This document shows, piece by piece, positions 28,600 to 41,255 of a stretch of DNA of 64,000 nt. The stretch spans positions 1 to 64,000 of IMG/VR virus record IMGVR_UViG_3300045125_000064. The stretch is one strand, 5' to 3'. A program made the position numbers and the translations under genes. The notes below the pieces were generated by a model. It was not told the origin of the DNA, did no database searches, and saw only the letters and a list, made by a program, of their open reading frames with translations. This DNA comes from a virus. Position 1 is the stretch's first letter. Every line of letters starts with the position of its first letter.

Positions 28600-29990
28600 A
28601 TGTTAAAGAGATATCAAGCGTCAAAAGACACAACAATAACAAATGCTTTTAAGGCAAATCTTCAGACAAGAGGAACTGCTTCAAACATGGGAGAATCAGA
28701 TATTCTTGAAGTGTTCTCCATTTATGGTCAAGCTTCATCTGGTTCTCAAGAAGAATCAAGAGTTCTTATTCAGTTTCCAATTTTGACAGATCTAAAACAA
28801 GATATTCAGAATAACATTGTTCCAGCAACAGCATCATATTTTCTGAAGTTATTCAATGCAGAACATGCAGAAACATTGCCAACAAAATTCACCTTGAACA
28901 CCCATCCAGTCATAACAGAATGGGAAGAAGGATATGGCTTGGATATGAGCGAATATTCAGATCTTGGTGCTGCCAATTGGCAATCTGGTTCAACAAATGT
29001 CGCTTGGACAGCAAATGGTGGAGATTATTCAACTGGTTCATATTTTTCTTTCTATTTTGATAAAGGCTACGAAGATATGGAACTTGACATAACATCGTTG
29101 GTTTCATCATCTCTTGCTCAAAATTCAGATAATGGATTCCTTATCAAATTGACAGATTCAGAGTTATCTCAGCAATATAGCTATTACACAAAGGAAATTC
29201 TTTGCAAGAGGTTCAGAATTCTTCTTTGATAGACCTGTTCTGGAAGTAAGATGGGATGATTCAAAGAGAGACAATAGAGGTAACTTCCACAAGTCATCAT
29301 CCTTGGCAACAAGCGAAGAAAACTTGAACACACACTTTATTTCTATAATTCAAAGAATGGCGTCTTGGAGAGATATTCCAAGTGTTGGAACAGGAAGCAT
29401 CTATGTGAAATTATTTGATTCTGTTGGCTCTGGTTCGTTGGAAATTCCTCTTCCTTATGGTGGTGGAGTCTCTACAAATGGAGATACAATAGCAACCGGC
29501 TCTTGGGTATCAACTGGTGTTTACAAGGCTTCTATGGCTCTATTCCGCCTCAAATAGCACCATATATGATGTGTGGCAAGATTCAAATGGTAATCAACTG
29601 CACACAGGGTCAGCAATCACAGTTCATGAATATGAAACTTCAGATTATCAAGATTATCTATTGTCAATGCCAGGGCTGAAAAAGAGTTATCATAATTCAG
29701 AACAACAATTCAGTTTATACATAAGACCAAGAAACTGGACACCAACTGTTTATACTGTTTCTCAGACAACTCCAGAAATGACTTATCTAGATAATATATA
29801 CTTTAGAGTAATAAGAGAAATAGACGGTAGGGTGGTGGTGCCATATGGTACAGGGTCAAACGAAACAAGAGTTTCCTATAAATCTGGAGAATATTATTTC
29901 AAATTTGATTGTTCAATGCTGGAGCCAGATTATTTATATAGCTTTTCAGTTTATGCTGTCAGACGGACAGATGAAAAAGCAGTTTCCTGA
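28600..29990 (+). CDS. tail/baseplate virion protein with beta-sandwich (DNRLRE-like) repeats
   Basis: ATG 28600 (MLKRYQASKDTTITNAFKAN). The pattern DTTITNAF, SRVLIQFPI, LKLFNAEHAETLP and ITEWEEGYGLDMSEYSD, with LDITSLVSSSLAQNSDNGFL, is like DNRLRE carbohydrate-binding-type beta sandwiches. After shifts near 29200 and 29545 it continues FFFDRPVLEVRWDDSKRDNR, VGTGSIYVKLFDS, NSEQQFSLYIRPRNWTPTVY and DCSMLEPDYLYSFSVYAVRR. About 463 residues. Lies between gp25-like and gp6-like genes. Likely baseplate or fibre-attachment protein; sugar binding is inference. Confidence 0.62.
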
Positions 29991-30017
29991 TAAATTCAAA
30001 TTTAAGGTACAACAATA

Positions 30018-31813
30018 ATGTCAACAAAGAAAAAAATACCTATTAATTACACAGCAAAAGATTTCTCATCAATTAAAGATGAGCTTATCAATTTTATTAA
30101 GGTAAATTATGAAGGAACTTATAAAGACTTTAATGAAGCTTCATTTGGTTCAATGCTTTTTTGACCTTGTTGCATATATTGGTGATCAAGCAGCATTTTA
30201 TATTGATTATTCCTTAAATGAAAATAATATTGACACAGCAGTTGAACTGAAGAATGTTTTAAAACTTGCAAAGCAAAAGAGGCTACAAATTCACAAATTC
30301 GCAAACGTCAACTTGTAAGTGTGCCTTTTACGTTGTGGTGCCAGTCTCTACCGCTGGCAACGGCCCTAATTCTGAGCTAATTCCGATCCTCAAAAAGGGC
30401 ACCACATTAATGTCATCTGGTGGAGTTTCATTTTTGCTAAATGAAGATGTTGACTTTAATATTCCATCAACAAAAGTTTCTGTTTATGACATTGATGAAA
30501 ATGGTGCCGCAAGCAGTTTTGCATTCAAAGCATATGGAACTGTTATATCTGGTGAAGTTGCAGTTCAAACAATAGAAGTCGGAGATTATACAAAGTTCTT
30601 AAAATTGACTTTAGATGATCAATATATCCAAGAAATTATGAAGATTGAAGATTCTGAAGGAAATGAATATTTTGAGGTGGATTATCTTTCACAAGACACA
30701 ATTTATGAACCAATTAAAAACAAAGACACTGCAACAGATGCAAACTATATTTTAAAAGCAAAAAGAGTTGCAAGAAGATTCATTGTTGAACAGGATGATG
30801 AAGGATATACAACAGTTCAATTTGGCTATGGTTCACAGCCACTTTCAATTGAAGAAGAGTTCCCTGATCCAATCAATGCAGCAATTGACCTTGGAGGAAA
30901 GAACTATTTCAGTGAACATTCGTTTGATCCAACAAAATTGATTAAGACAGAAAAGTTTGGTGTCGTTCCAGTGAATACAAGTTTGACAATAACATATAGA
31001 AGGAACAACTCTCAGAATGTTAATGCTTCAGTTGGTTCAATCAATTCGGTAACAGGACCAATTGTTGATTTCCCAACAACTTCAAATTATTCAATGTCAC
31101 AGAAATTGTCATTAATTTCCCAATTTGAAGTTGACAATGAGGAAAATGCAGTTGGAGATACCATTGATGTGTCAACAGATGAAATAAGACAAAGAGCAAA
31201 AGATATTTTCTTCTCACAGAATAGAGCAGTGTCAGAGCAAGATTATAAAACACTTTGCTATGCAATGCCACAAGGATTTGGTTCAATAAAGAGAGTGAAT
31301 ATTATTCAAGACAAGAATTCGCTTAAAAGAAATTTGAATCTCTATATTGTGTCTGAGGATAAAGATGGTTATCTATGTCATACGCCAGATGTTGTTAAAA
31401 CCAATTTAAAAACCTGGCTTGCAAATTATAAAATGATTAATGATACAGTTGATATCCTTGATGCAAAAGTCATTAATATTTCTGTATATTTTAAAGTCCA
31501 AGGAAAAAATGGAAAGACAGAAAGTGATATTAAATCAGTGTGCTTGCAAGAATTGAAGAAACTGCTATATGATGCAAAATTGGACATTGGTGAGCCATTA
31601 CGCATTTCAGACATTTATAAGACATTGAACAGAATCCCTGAAGTGATTGATACAAAAGATGTTATAATCAAGGTTAACACATTGTCAGGTTATTCATCAT
31701 CCAATTTTTCAGTTGAGAAGTATTTATCTAAAGACGGAAAGACTCTGTATCTTCCAGAGGACAGCATCTTTGAGATAAAATACATTAAAGATATCGCTGG
31801 GGAATTGGTATAA
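30018..31813 (+). CDS. gp6-like (baseplate J) wedge protein
   Basis: ATG 30018 (MSTKKKIPINYTAKDFSSI). INYTAKDFSSIKDELINFIK and NEASFGSMLFDLVAYIGDQA are the baseplate J/gp6 N-terminal signature. IDYSLNENNIDTAVELKNVL follows after a shift near 30163, then a beta-rich middle domain and, after a shift near 30300, EQDDEGYTTVQFGYGSQPL, DIFFSQNRAVSEQDYKTLCY (the VSxxDY signature) and LREIxxxL-type KLDIGEPLRISDIYKTLNRI. About 598 residues, similar to T4 gp6 (660). It forms the wedge dimer around the tail tube. A G/C-richer patch at about 30298-30412 lies in the N-terminal third. Confidence 0.85.
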
Positions 31814-31818
31814 AATAA

Positions 31819-34800
31819 ATGATCAAGAACATATTTGAAAATTCAAAGCAAGTTAAATCTCTTGGAGATTTTGTTAACAAATCATCTTCATTACAGGATT
31901 TTCAAGAATATGAATCATACCAATATGTTAACGAACTATATGTTAATAATCAAGAAAGTTTTTCTGATATTGATTTTCTGACTATTCAAACTTTGTCAAA
32001 TATGGATCTGCCAAGAAATACTTTGAAAATCTTGTTTCAAAGATTACACAGTTATATCCCTATGATGGTTCTGAAGCAGAGAAATTAAGATTCTATAATT
32101 CTTTGACTCCATATGAACAATATGAATTTGAAAACAATTATCCAAGAGCAACTGGTTCAATAAGATTTGGCGTAGCTTCAGATGGTTCGCATACTTGGAC
32201 AAATGCAACAGCAAGTATACACAATGGTTTTGGCTCTTCATCGTTGCCACAATACATCCAATTTGTTGGTGATTCAATAACAAACGTCTACGACACAACC
32301 AAGAATCTTGATAATAATCTGAAAGTTGATTTCTCCCAGGGATTCACAATTGAATTCTGGATGAACAAGGCAATGTGGGCAGATCCAGTTCTTGAAACAG
32401 AAAAAGAGGTTATTTATCATTTATATGATATTGAAAAATATAGAAGATTCTTGATTTATGTTGACACAAGCTTAGACAATAAAGGATTCAAGGTTGAATA
32501 TGAATCTGGAGATGGAACAGACCTCACTTGGATAACAGAAATTGACCAGTTAATAAGAGTTTCTTCGACAGATTTAGCAGATAATAATTGGCATCATTAT
32601 GCATTGACAATCTCAACAGGTTCAACTGGATTTGTTGTGGAAGCATACAAAGACGGTTCATTTGTGTCAGTAGAGACATATGCGAATATGGCACCAGAAA
32701 CAGTAATATCTGGGAGCTTGGTTGGAACAATAGGTTCCCTTGGTGCAAAATATTCAACAGGAACAGCTATTGGACATGGCAAAATTATTGCTGATTTTGA
32801 TGACTTCAGAGTTTGGAAAGAAAGAAGAACTGCCAAGGATATAAAGGAAAATTATTTTTGTTCTGTTGGTGGCGGAAATAATACAGACTTTGACAAGAAT
32901 AACAATCTCAGTCTTTACTACAAATTCAACGAAGGAATCACTGGTGATATTTCAAAAGATGAAGTTATTCTTGACTATAGCGGAAGATTAACAAACGCAA
33001 TATATGAGGGCTATCATGAACATTGCAGACAATATGATTCTGCAATGACAAACGAAAAAGCAGATCCAATTATTTATATTGAAAATCAATATGTTGTTGA
33101 TTATCAAGATTTAAGATTAACTGATGCTGAAAATTATGATAATTCAAACAACTCTTGTATCTTAAACAATGTACCATCATGGTTAATAGAAAAAGATGAG
33201 GATAGCCAAGCTTTGGCTAATTTCTTACATATAATAGGCAGCTATTTTGATGTGCTATTTAACCAAATCGAAGGTATAACTAAAAATAATCATGTGATTT
33301 ATTCTGAGAACAAAAAGAATAAGTACATAAAAAGATACATTAGCATCATATGGCTTTGAGTTTGATGACATACTAAATTACATTGAACAATATAAACTTA
33401 ACAAAAATATTGATTCTGAAAATGAAATTATTTACGAAAAACAAGTACAAGATATCAAAAATATTATTTATAAAAATATCTATAATAATTTAGCATATAT
33501 TGCAAAGTCAAAAGGTACTGAAAAGAGTTTTAGAAACTTAATAAGATGTTTTGGTATTGATGAAAATGTTGTGGAAATAAATTATTATTCTGACGGCACA
33601 AAATATGGCCTAGAAAATGAAAGAGTAAGCAAACTTATTCCAAAATCTTATATTGATTTTTCATTATATTCTGCGGACAACAACTCTCAAGCAACACTAT
33701 ATCAAAAAGAAGATTCTTTGGATGCAACATCATTTGGATTTATAACCGCATCAGCAGCAAACACTCCAATTTCATTTGAATGTAATATTTCTTTGCCAAA
33801 AGATGTAGATAGACAGCTTCCACTTCAAACAGAATATTCAATTTTTGGCTGTCATTCGCTAGAAAACGAAATTGACGCAACTTGGAAGACTTCTGGTGAT
33901 TATGCTTTTAATGTTTATGTCATAAAAGACCACAATAATGTAAAATTTGCGGTTTCATCTTCGATGTTGTCATCAGTTTTAACATCATCATATTTTTCAG
34001 ATGGTTATATGAATGACGATTGGACTCTGAATGTGCAAATCTATCCACAAAAAGACGAAATATATGGTGGTTCTTCCGACTACTATTTGAAATTCTGTGG
34101 TGTTAGAGTTATTTCTCAAGATTTATACGATAGTTTTGAAGTTTCTTCAAGTATTTCATCTGCAACTGGTTCACAATTTTTGCTAAACAACAAAAATGTA
34201 TTTGCTGGAGCACACAAAACCGACATGACTGGTGGTTTACTCATGTCATCAAATATAAAACTATATTCAGTACGCTCATTCTTAGAAAAGAATACTCTCG
34301 AAGAGATAAAAAATAGAGCAAATGACATAGAAAATCTAGGAAAAAATACAAAGAATTCAAGTTTTTACAAAAATTATCATATTCCACAATATAATTCTGT
34401 TATTTTGGACTGGACATTTGATGATTTACCATATGTTGATGATGGTGCTGGAAGATATGTGCAAGATTGCTCATTTGGTTCTGAAAAATATGGCATATTA
34501 AACAATATTTTGAATAAAAATCTTACTGGTGTTATTGATGGTCTTGATCGAAAACAGTGGAAGAAGAGAGACTATAAAGAAATTTTCCAAATTTCACATC
34601 CAAATAAATGTAATGGTGAATATGGTATAAATATTAATATTTTTGATGATTTAGAATTTTCAAAAGATTCAATTCCAAAAACAAATGTGTTTATTACTGT
34701 TGAATCAAGTTTGTATGAAAAAATTTCACAGAGAATGTTGAATTTAATTAATTCAAGAAAAGAATTTTCGAATTTTATTGCTCCATTTACTGCATTTTCA

Positions 34801-37800
34801 AAAAATAACCAACAATTAAACAAATTTAATGAACTTTTTTTGAAAAGGCGAATGAAGTTGCTGATTTTGATAGATTTTTAGATTTATATAGAGTTGTAGA
34901 ATCTGCAATAAATTCTGTTATTTCAAATATTTTCCCTGCGTCAGCAAATTATAATGATAATTTGAGCTTTATACTTGAAAGTCATGCATTTGAGAGAAAT
35001 AAGATTGAAAGAACAATTTCAACAGCATCAGTCTCAACAATTGGGTCAAGCAAACAACCTGATTCTGGATTTACACCATTTCAATCTATGCCAAATCTAT
35101 CGAATGTTGTCATTGCAGTGAATTCGTTGGGACAAAAACTAAAATAAAAGTTTCAGCAATGAAGAGTTTCATTGATTCAGGATATGATCCGACAAATCTC
35201 GGTCTATCAGCAGATTCATTCTTGATAATTGGCACATTCACTGGTGAATTTGGTTATTATTACAATTCTATAGGGTCAGAAACATATTCTTTGTATATTC
35301 CTCCAAATTCTTCAACTAGTTTTGATGGAATATCTGTTAACAAAAGAAAATATACAAATTTTTATTATGAATCTGCAAACAATATAGCCAATGAATCATT
35401 TAGAGAACGAATAATGCAACAATTATACAATTATTCTTCAAAAAGACCAGTTGATTCTGAGGCTTCAAAAACATTATGGTCAAAACTTGCAAAAGAAAGA
35501 AATGATAGCTCTTCAAGAATGCAAATCCATGATAATGCTAGAAATGAATACCTAGTTGGAAGACAAATATACTGTGAGAGTATAGATGATACAGTTCCTT
35601 GCTTCTCTTCGAATATTTTTGATGTTAACAACTCTTCTGGACAAGAATATACTGTGCTAAAAATAAAGAATGATAGATATTTATATGAAGAAGTTGATGG
35701 TATCAATCCAAGAAATATTTTAAGGTTGCAGAAACAATAAAATGAATGATTTAAACAATAATCCAATTTATATTCTCAAAGTTGACGATACTCAAGAACA
35801 CAATGCTGTCAATACAGTTGACAATATTATTTATTTTACTGTATATGGGCAACACAACAGAGACTTTGGCAGTGAATATAACAAATTAAGATCTGGTCTT
35901 AGATTCATATATGATCAAAGTTATAAGCACAGAAACTGCGAAATAAATACTGGTACAGATAGTGAAACCGATCGACCAGAAATCTTCAAAATATCTCTTA
36001 ATCAATTAGATTCATCAATCTCCATAATAAATCCAAGATTGGATGTTATATCTCACAATCCAACACAGGTCAGATATAATGAAGATAGAGCTATCTCAAA
36101 TATAGTTTATAGACCAGAAACAGATTATAATTTTAGTGCTGAAACATATTCACCAGTTGCAGATTATGAATTTACTTCAAGTTTAGATATTAATTATAGA
36201 AATAGACATGCTAGACAAAACTATAATAGAAATCAAGCATCAAGTTCTGGCTATTTGGATTTTGACAATAAAGAAATGGGAGAGTTTGTAAGATATCCAA
36301 TAGGAGAATCTGTCTCATCTTCTTGGTGGGTCAATCAAGCTGTAGGAACTATTTCAGTTTCAGACACCAGAACTTCTATGAATCTTGCGCAAGATACTTT
36401 TGATACAACAACATCAAAATATAGATTATCCCAACAAACTGTTAAATGGTTAACTGGCAAACATTATTTCTATAACATAAATCATTATCGTAAAAGAAGA
36501 CAATAGTGTGTCTTCAAAAGAAGATGGAACAAAAACTTTAAAAACTAAAGAATGCCCAGTTGTTAATAAATTCTATGATTTAGAACAAACATTTGCTGCT
36601 GATGGTCATGTATATTCAATAAAATATCCATATGCAAGAAAAAATATTACATTTGGAAATACATTTTTATCTTTAAATGAATATGAAAAAATAACATCTG
36701 CAAACTATAAACGATTTATAAATAGAAAATATAACAACAGCATAATAAGACTGTTAAAGAACAACAAAATAAGAAATATTGTGTCTTATAAAGAAAATGT
36801 TTGGCCAAGACAAGAAAGGCAAGGACATACGGAAAGTGTGTTAAGAACAAATTATGATTTTCCTTGGTCATATTCTTTGACTGAAAGAGTTACATCTGGT
36901 GGACATATAACACAATATAATAAACTATATGGAAAGTTTTCCATAACAACAACTTATTCTACAATGTCTTCTGGCCATTAGATACATATTATCGTTCTGG
37001 GCAGAATCATAATGGAGAAATGATGCAAGGTGATAGTCAAGCCAGCTATACAGATTTTGCAGTTGACCCTTACACCATTTCTAGATTTTTACATGCTTCA
37101 TACGGAAGAATTATAGCAGTTCATCCAACTTCATCAGACTCAATCATTCCAATAAATGATGTATTTGATTATTATCCAGATGAAGAGAGATATTTGGGGC
37201 CAATATATGTTGAGAATAATAACAAAGCACTATATTTAAACAAATTTTATGATAATTATTCATTAATACCCGAATATACACACAATTCTGTGATTGATTC
37301 TCTAATCAACCAAACAGCATCAAATCTAAGCGATGATCTAAACAAACTTAATATTTCAGGAACAATCTCTTATGATTCTTTGACAACAGAGAATGATAAA
37401 ATTGATTTCTATGAAAACTATGTTAATTCAGATACTTTGTCTTGTGTAGATGATATCCAAGAAAGTGGAAAGCTTAAAAACATAAAGATTAATTTTGATT
37501 GTGTTACCAACTTCACACCATATGAAGGCTTCTATCCTGTTCAAAGAATTATGCAATTAAATCGTTTATTCTACAACAATTATAATTCTTTAATTCAAAC
37601 AACTGGAAGCGACCTGAATATCTTTCCAATTGTTAAGCCATTATTTGGCGTTTTAATGAACTCAATTCGTTCATGTGTAGCTGTTGATTATCCATATTTA
37701 ACTTCTCATAATCTTCCAACAACATCTGTGCCAAACATTTATGGTGGACCAAATATATCTCAGCTTAACAAGAGCACATGGACAGCTTCATTTGAATGCA

Positions 37801-39400
37801 CATACAAAGATAGACTTCCATTAAGAGCTATTTGGGAACCATATAAATGGTTTGGTGGTAAAATATATCTTGATTATGATATAGAACTTGGAGACTATAA
37901 TACAACTTGTTCTGTTGTTGGTTCTTCCCCTTTATATGATAAGGCAGCAGAGAATTTTGTTGCTGAAAGTGCGAACTTCTTTCTGGAAGACACAAAGATG
38001 ACTTATCTAGCATCTAAACCAGAGGAACAGTGGAGATTTGATTTATCTGATCTGGATGCAGGATTAACTTCAAGAACAACAAAGAAATTTTCAATGGAAG
38101 TTGCTGTTCAAAAAAGAAACTTCTGCAACCATGATTCAGTATCATTTTATGGTCATGCTCCATATATCTATCATATACCTTTCTATAGCACAACAAACTG
38201 GGAAGATGTTTCATCAGGCAGCAAAGAACAAGACTTATCAATATCTCCAAGATTATATTTCACAGCAAGTCATACTGATAATACTGCATATGCAAGAGTA
38301 GAATTTGATATAGATAAATTAAGTTGGATAGATCCTATAAGATATTCTCAGATCTTATCAACTGGAAAAATTAGTTTACAAGATATTCAATCATTTTCAA
38401 CGGTTGAATATGTAAATGAAAGTATAAATAACTTTTTCACAAGTTCAATAACATCAAATATGACTTTGGATGCAGGAATAAATCTGTTTGATAAGAATGC
38501 AAGAAATGAATGGGTTATTAATAGTAAACATGAATGGCCATCTTTAGATTTTAGGCATGTTGAAGCAAATTCCTGTATCACAACAGATCCAGCAAGCGAA
38601 AACACCATCTGGAACAATAATGAGAGGATTGTGGCACCAGCTATCTTTCTCTGGTTCTAAATCTGACTTATCTGGTTTATTCTTGGGATTGAGGGATGAT
38701 AGAACAAGAAATCCAGCAGAAACTGGTTCTTTGATTGATGCATGTGGTTTTGCAAGAACTGAAAAGAGAATGTGTCAAATTGCTTCAAATAAAGAAATTT
38801 CAGAGGCTGTGTTGGTTATCCCATATGTATTTGATGATTGTAATAAAGAAACATTTTTTAATTTAAACATCGAAGATTTTGAAAGAGAATTTATTGAATA
38901 TGAGCAAACTGGAATAGTCGATAATTCAATTAAAAGATGCAATCGATAAGGCAAGAAGATATAACCTTCCTCCTGCATATGATTATTTTTATGAAAGAAG
39001 AAAAACTGGAAAGAAAATCTCTGAAAGAGAATTTACTTCAAATAAACCATTTGCAATGTATATTTTTGAAGTAAAAGACACTTTTGATGAGAGAGATATG
39101 ATGTATATCTGGCAAAATATTGCACCAAAGAATACAATGTACCTGAAAAATCATTCTTTTGAAATTTCTCATCCCATTAATAATAGAGAGATGCTAAATT
39201 GTGAACTTCCAAAAGATGTGAGATTTAAGGTTATTAAAGTAAAGAAAAAAGCATACACTTCTTACCAACAAGTAGAAGATCTAAAATTTGGAACAAATCT
39301 ACATAAAGAAGAAAGAAGCTACAACTGGCCACATGATTTTTATAGTTTGGTTGAATTAGGTAAAGTCGATGTTTGTCTAACATATGGAGAAAATGTTTAA
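31819..39400 (+). CDS. giant LamG-domain baseplate/tail protein (about 2,500 aa), in the gp7 position
   Basis: ATG 31819 starts 6 bases after the gp6-like stop (MIKNIFENSKQVKSLGDFV). A LamG/concanavalin-like sandwich (QGFTIEFWMNKAMW, WHHYALTISTGSTGFVVEAY, DDFRVWKERRTAKDIKENYF) occupies about 32330-32960. Helical GKSKGTEKSFRNLIRCFGID-type text follows near 33510, then a second beta-rich part with LDWTFDDLPYVDDGAGRY, a long Tyr/Asn/Ser-rich region (35.7-38.6 kb), and FEVKDTFDERDMMYIWQNIA, PKNTMYLKNHSFEISHPINN, EERSYNWPHDFYSLVELGKV at the end. Frames join at about 2050, 3350, 4830, 5145, 5738, 6506, 6985 and 8640 (plus 30,000). An internal ATG after TAA at 35740 could be a separate start. Probable gp7-like wedge scaffold, or several genes. 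Confidence 0.5.
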
Positions 39401-40148
39401 TGATATTTGATGCTAAACAAGAAGTGATGGACATATCGTTAACAGATGTTGGCAAAAAGTCTCTCACTAGTTTCAATTTTATCCCATATTATTATATGTT
39501 CTCAGATGATGGGGTAATATACAATTCACAACATGGCGAGGAACAATCGAACATAACTGACAGAATTAAAACAACATTTTGTGAGAAGACAAACCCAAAA
39601 TATATTTATTCAATCCTTGGAAATGGTGATGGCTCTCAATTTGCACCATATTGGAACATTAAATTTTCTGGAACATCTCAGCAAAATGTGTTATATTATT
39701 ATGAAGGGTCAACAATAGTTTCATCTTCAACTGTGAGCACTGTTCCTCTTGAAGATATGTTTAAAATGAAAACTGTTGATTTTTTGGCAAAACTCTTCCA
39801 AATTTTTATTTAAAAATAAAAGACTCCAAAGATATAAATAAATTTGAATCAATTCCACAGATTTATTGCAAAGATTAAAACAAAATTATATTTTGACAAT
39901 GTAGAAAAACAAATTTATCATGCTTTTAAAGACAAAAAAATTTTTATGCAACTTGAAGAACTCAACACTTTATACACAGATGACGGAGATGAGTTCGAAT
40001 TGGAAGTTTTGAATATATTTTGGACAAGAATACAACTGATGATATTACAGTTAAAAAACTAAGTTCTGAAGAAATTACAAGTAAATTTAATATAGTCCTT
40101 GACAAAGAAGATAAACTTTATAATGATAAATTCAACATTTATGAGTGA
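39400..40148 (+). CDS. virion protein of the tail cluster
   Basis: ATG 39400 overlaps the previous TAA. MDISLTDVGKKSLTSFNF and IPYYYMFSDDGVIYNSQHG, then ITDRIKTTFCEKTNPKYI. The opening LTxxGKxxL...F.PxYYxFxDDxxxY pattern is one I associate with conserved virion proteins of marine T4-like phages of unknown role. After shifts near 39795 and 40020 it continues KDINKFESIPQIYCK, FKDKKIFMQLEELNTLYTDD and ITVKKLSSEEITSKFNIVL to TGA 40146-40148. About 249 residues. Confidence 0.55.
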
Positions 40149-40172
40149 TAAGATTTTGGAGGTTAAAGAACA

Positions 40173-41255
40173 GTGCTAAATAATTATACTTTAAGCCAAA
40201 ACAAAAAGCAATATTATATTTCTTTAGATTTTGTATCTAAACCTTATATTATATATCATACTGATAATATTGAAATTAACATATTTTTTAATCTATTTTT
40301 GTATAACAAACAAATAGATTCCTATAATTTTGAGGTTTGATGATGACAATTATTTCATATGTAATAATCTTTCTGGCTATAAGTTCTGGATTGATATTGA
40401 AAGACAAAAAATAACAGCTCATAATATTGAGAAAATTAATACACAATTATTAAAAATATCTTTCTTGTGTCCATATCCAAAAAAAATAAAACAAACTTCA
40501 ATGACATTCACTTATTCTATGCCAAATATTTTGGCTATTTTTATTAATGATGTTGTTTTACCAAATTACAAAAAAAATGTTTCAAAATATTATTCTATAT
40601 TTTTTGATGGACTACAACATATTAGTGAAGAAGAAGAGATAAGACAAATTGAAGATAATGTAAAAAAACTGCTTAAAAATATTAACACAACAAATGCTGT
40701 TGGTAATAGAACAAGTACAATTGTTTTAAAACAAAAGCCTAAAGTATTAATTTCTTATCAAAAGATGTACTAGAACACATATTTTCTAATGCAATTGATA
40801 GTGGTTTAAAAATAATTGATAATTCTAATCTGTTGACACAATTCTATTCAAAACAACTGGTACTCAATAAGCAAACAGAGTTCATAAATCTATCATCCGT
40901 ATCAACAATATTGCCAGATTTAAATTTTGAAAGTCGTTCAGCATGTATATCAGAACAGTCTAATTCTAATAATACAACAATTCCAAATATTATAAAGATA
41001 TTAAGTCTTTTCCATGGGAACTATTTAACATATGAACAAGCAACTGATTTACTGCAAGTGCATAATTCGCTAGAAGAAACAAATACGTATCTCTTAAAAG
41101 ATGTTGGAATAAATTATAAACATATGTCCAACAAGGATGGTATTATTCTTCCAAATCTAGTTACTACAAATGAGCCTGGAGATGGCAGAATTGAAAAGAC
41201 TCTTGCTCATAACATTTTGGAAGTTCCAGCTATAGGAAGTTATTACTTAGAATGA
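40173..41255 (+). CDS. structural protein of the tail cluster
   Basis: GTG 40173 follows a good Shine-Dalgarno sequence (GGAGG, about 40158-40162). VLNNYTLSQNKKQYYISLDF, then after a shift near 40335 YFICNNLSGYKFWIDIERQK, SFLCPYPKKIKQTSMTFTY, VSKYYSIFFDGLQHISEEEE, then SKDVLEHIFSNAIDSGLKII and SLFHGNYLTYEQATDLLQ, TNEPGDGRIEKTLAHNILEV. About 360 residues, ending in an ATGA overlap. Very A/T-rich. No family recognised. Confidence 0.55.
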
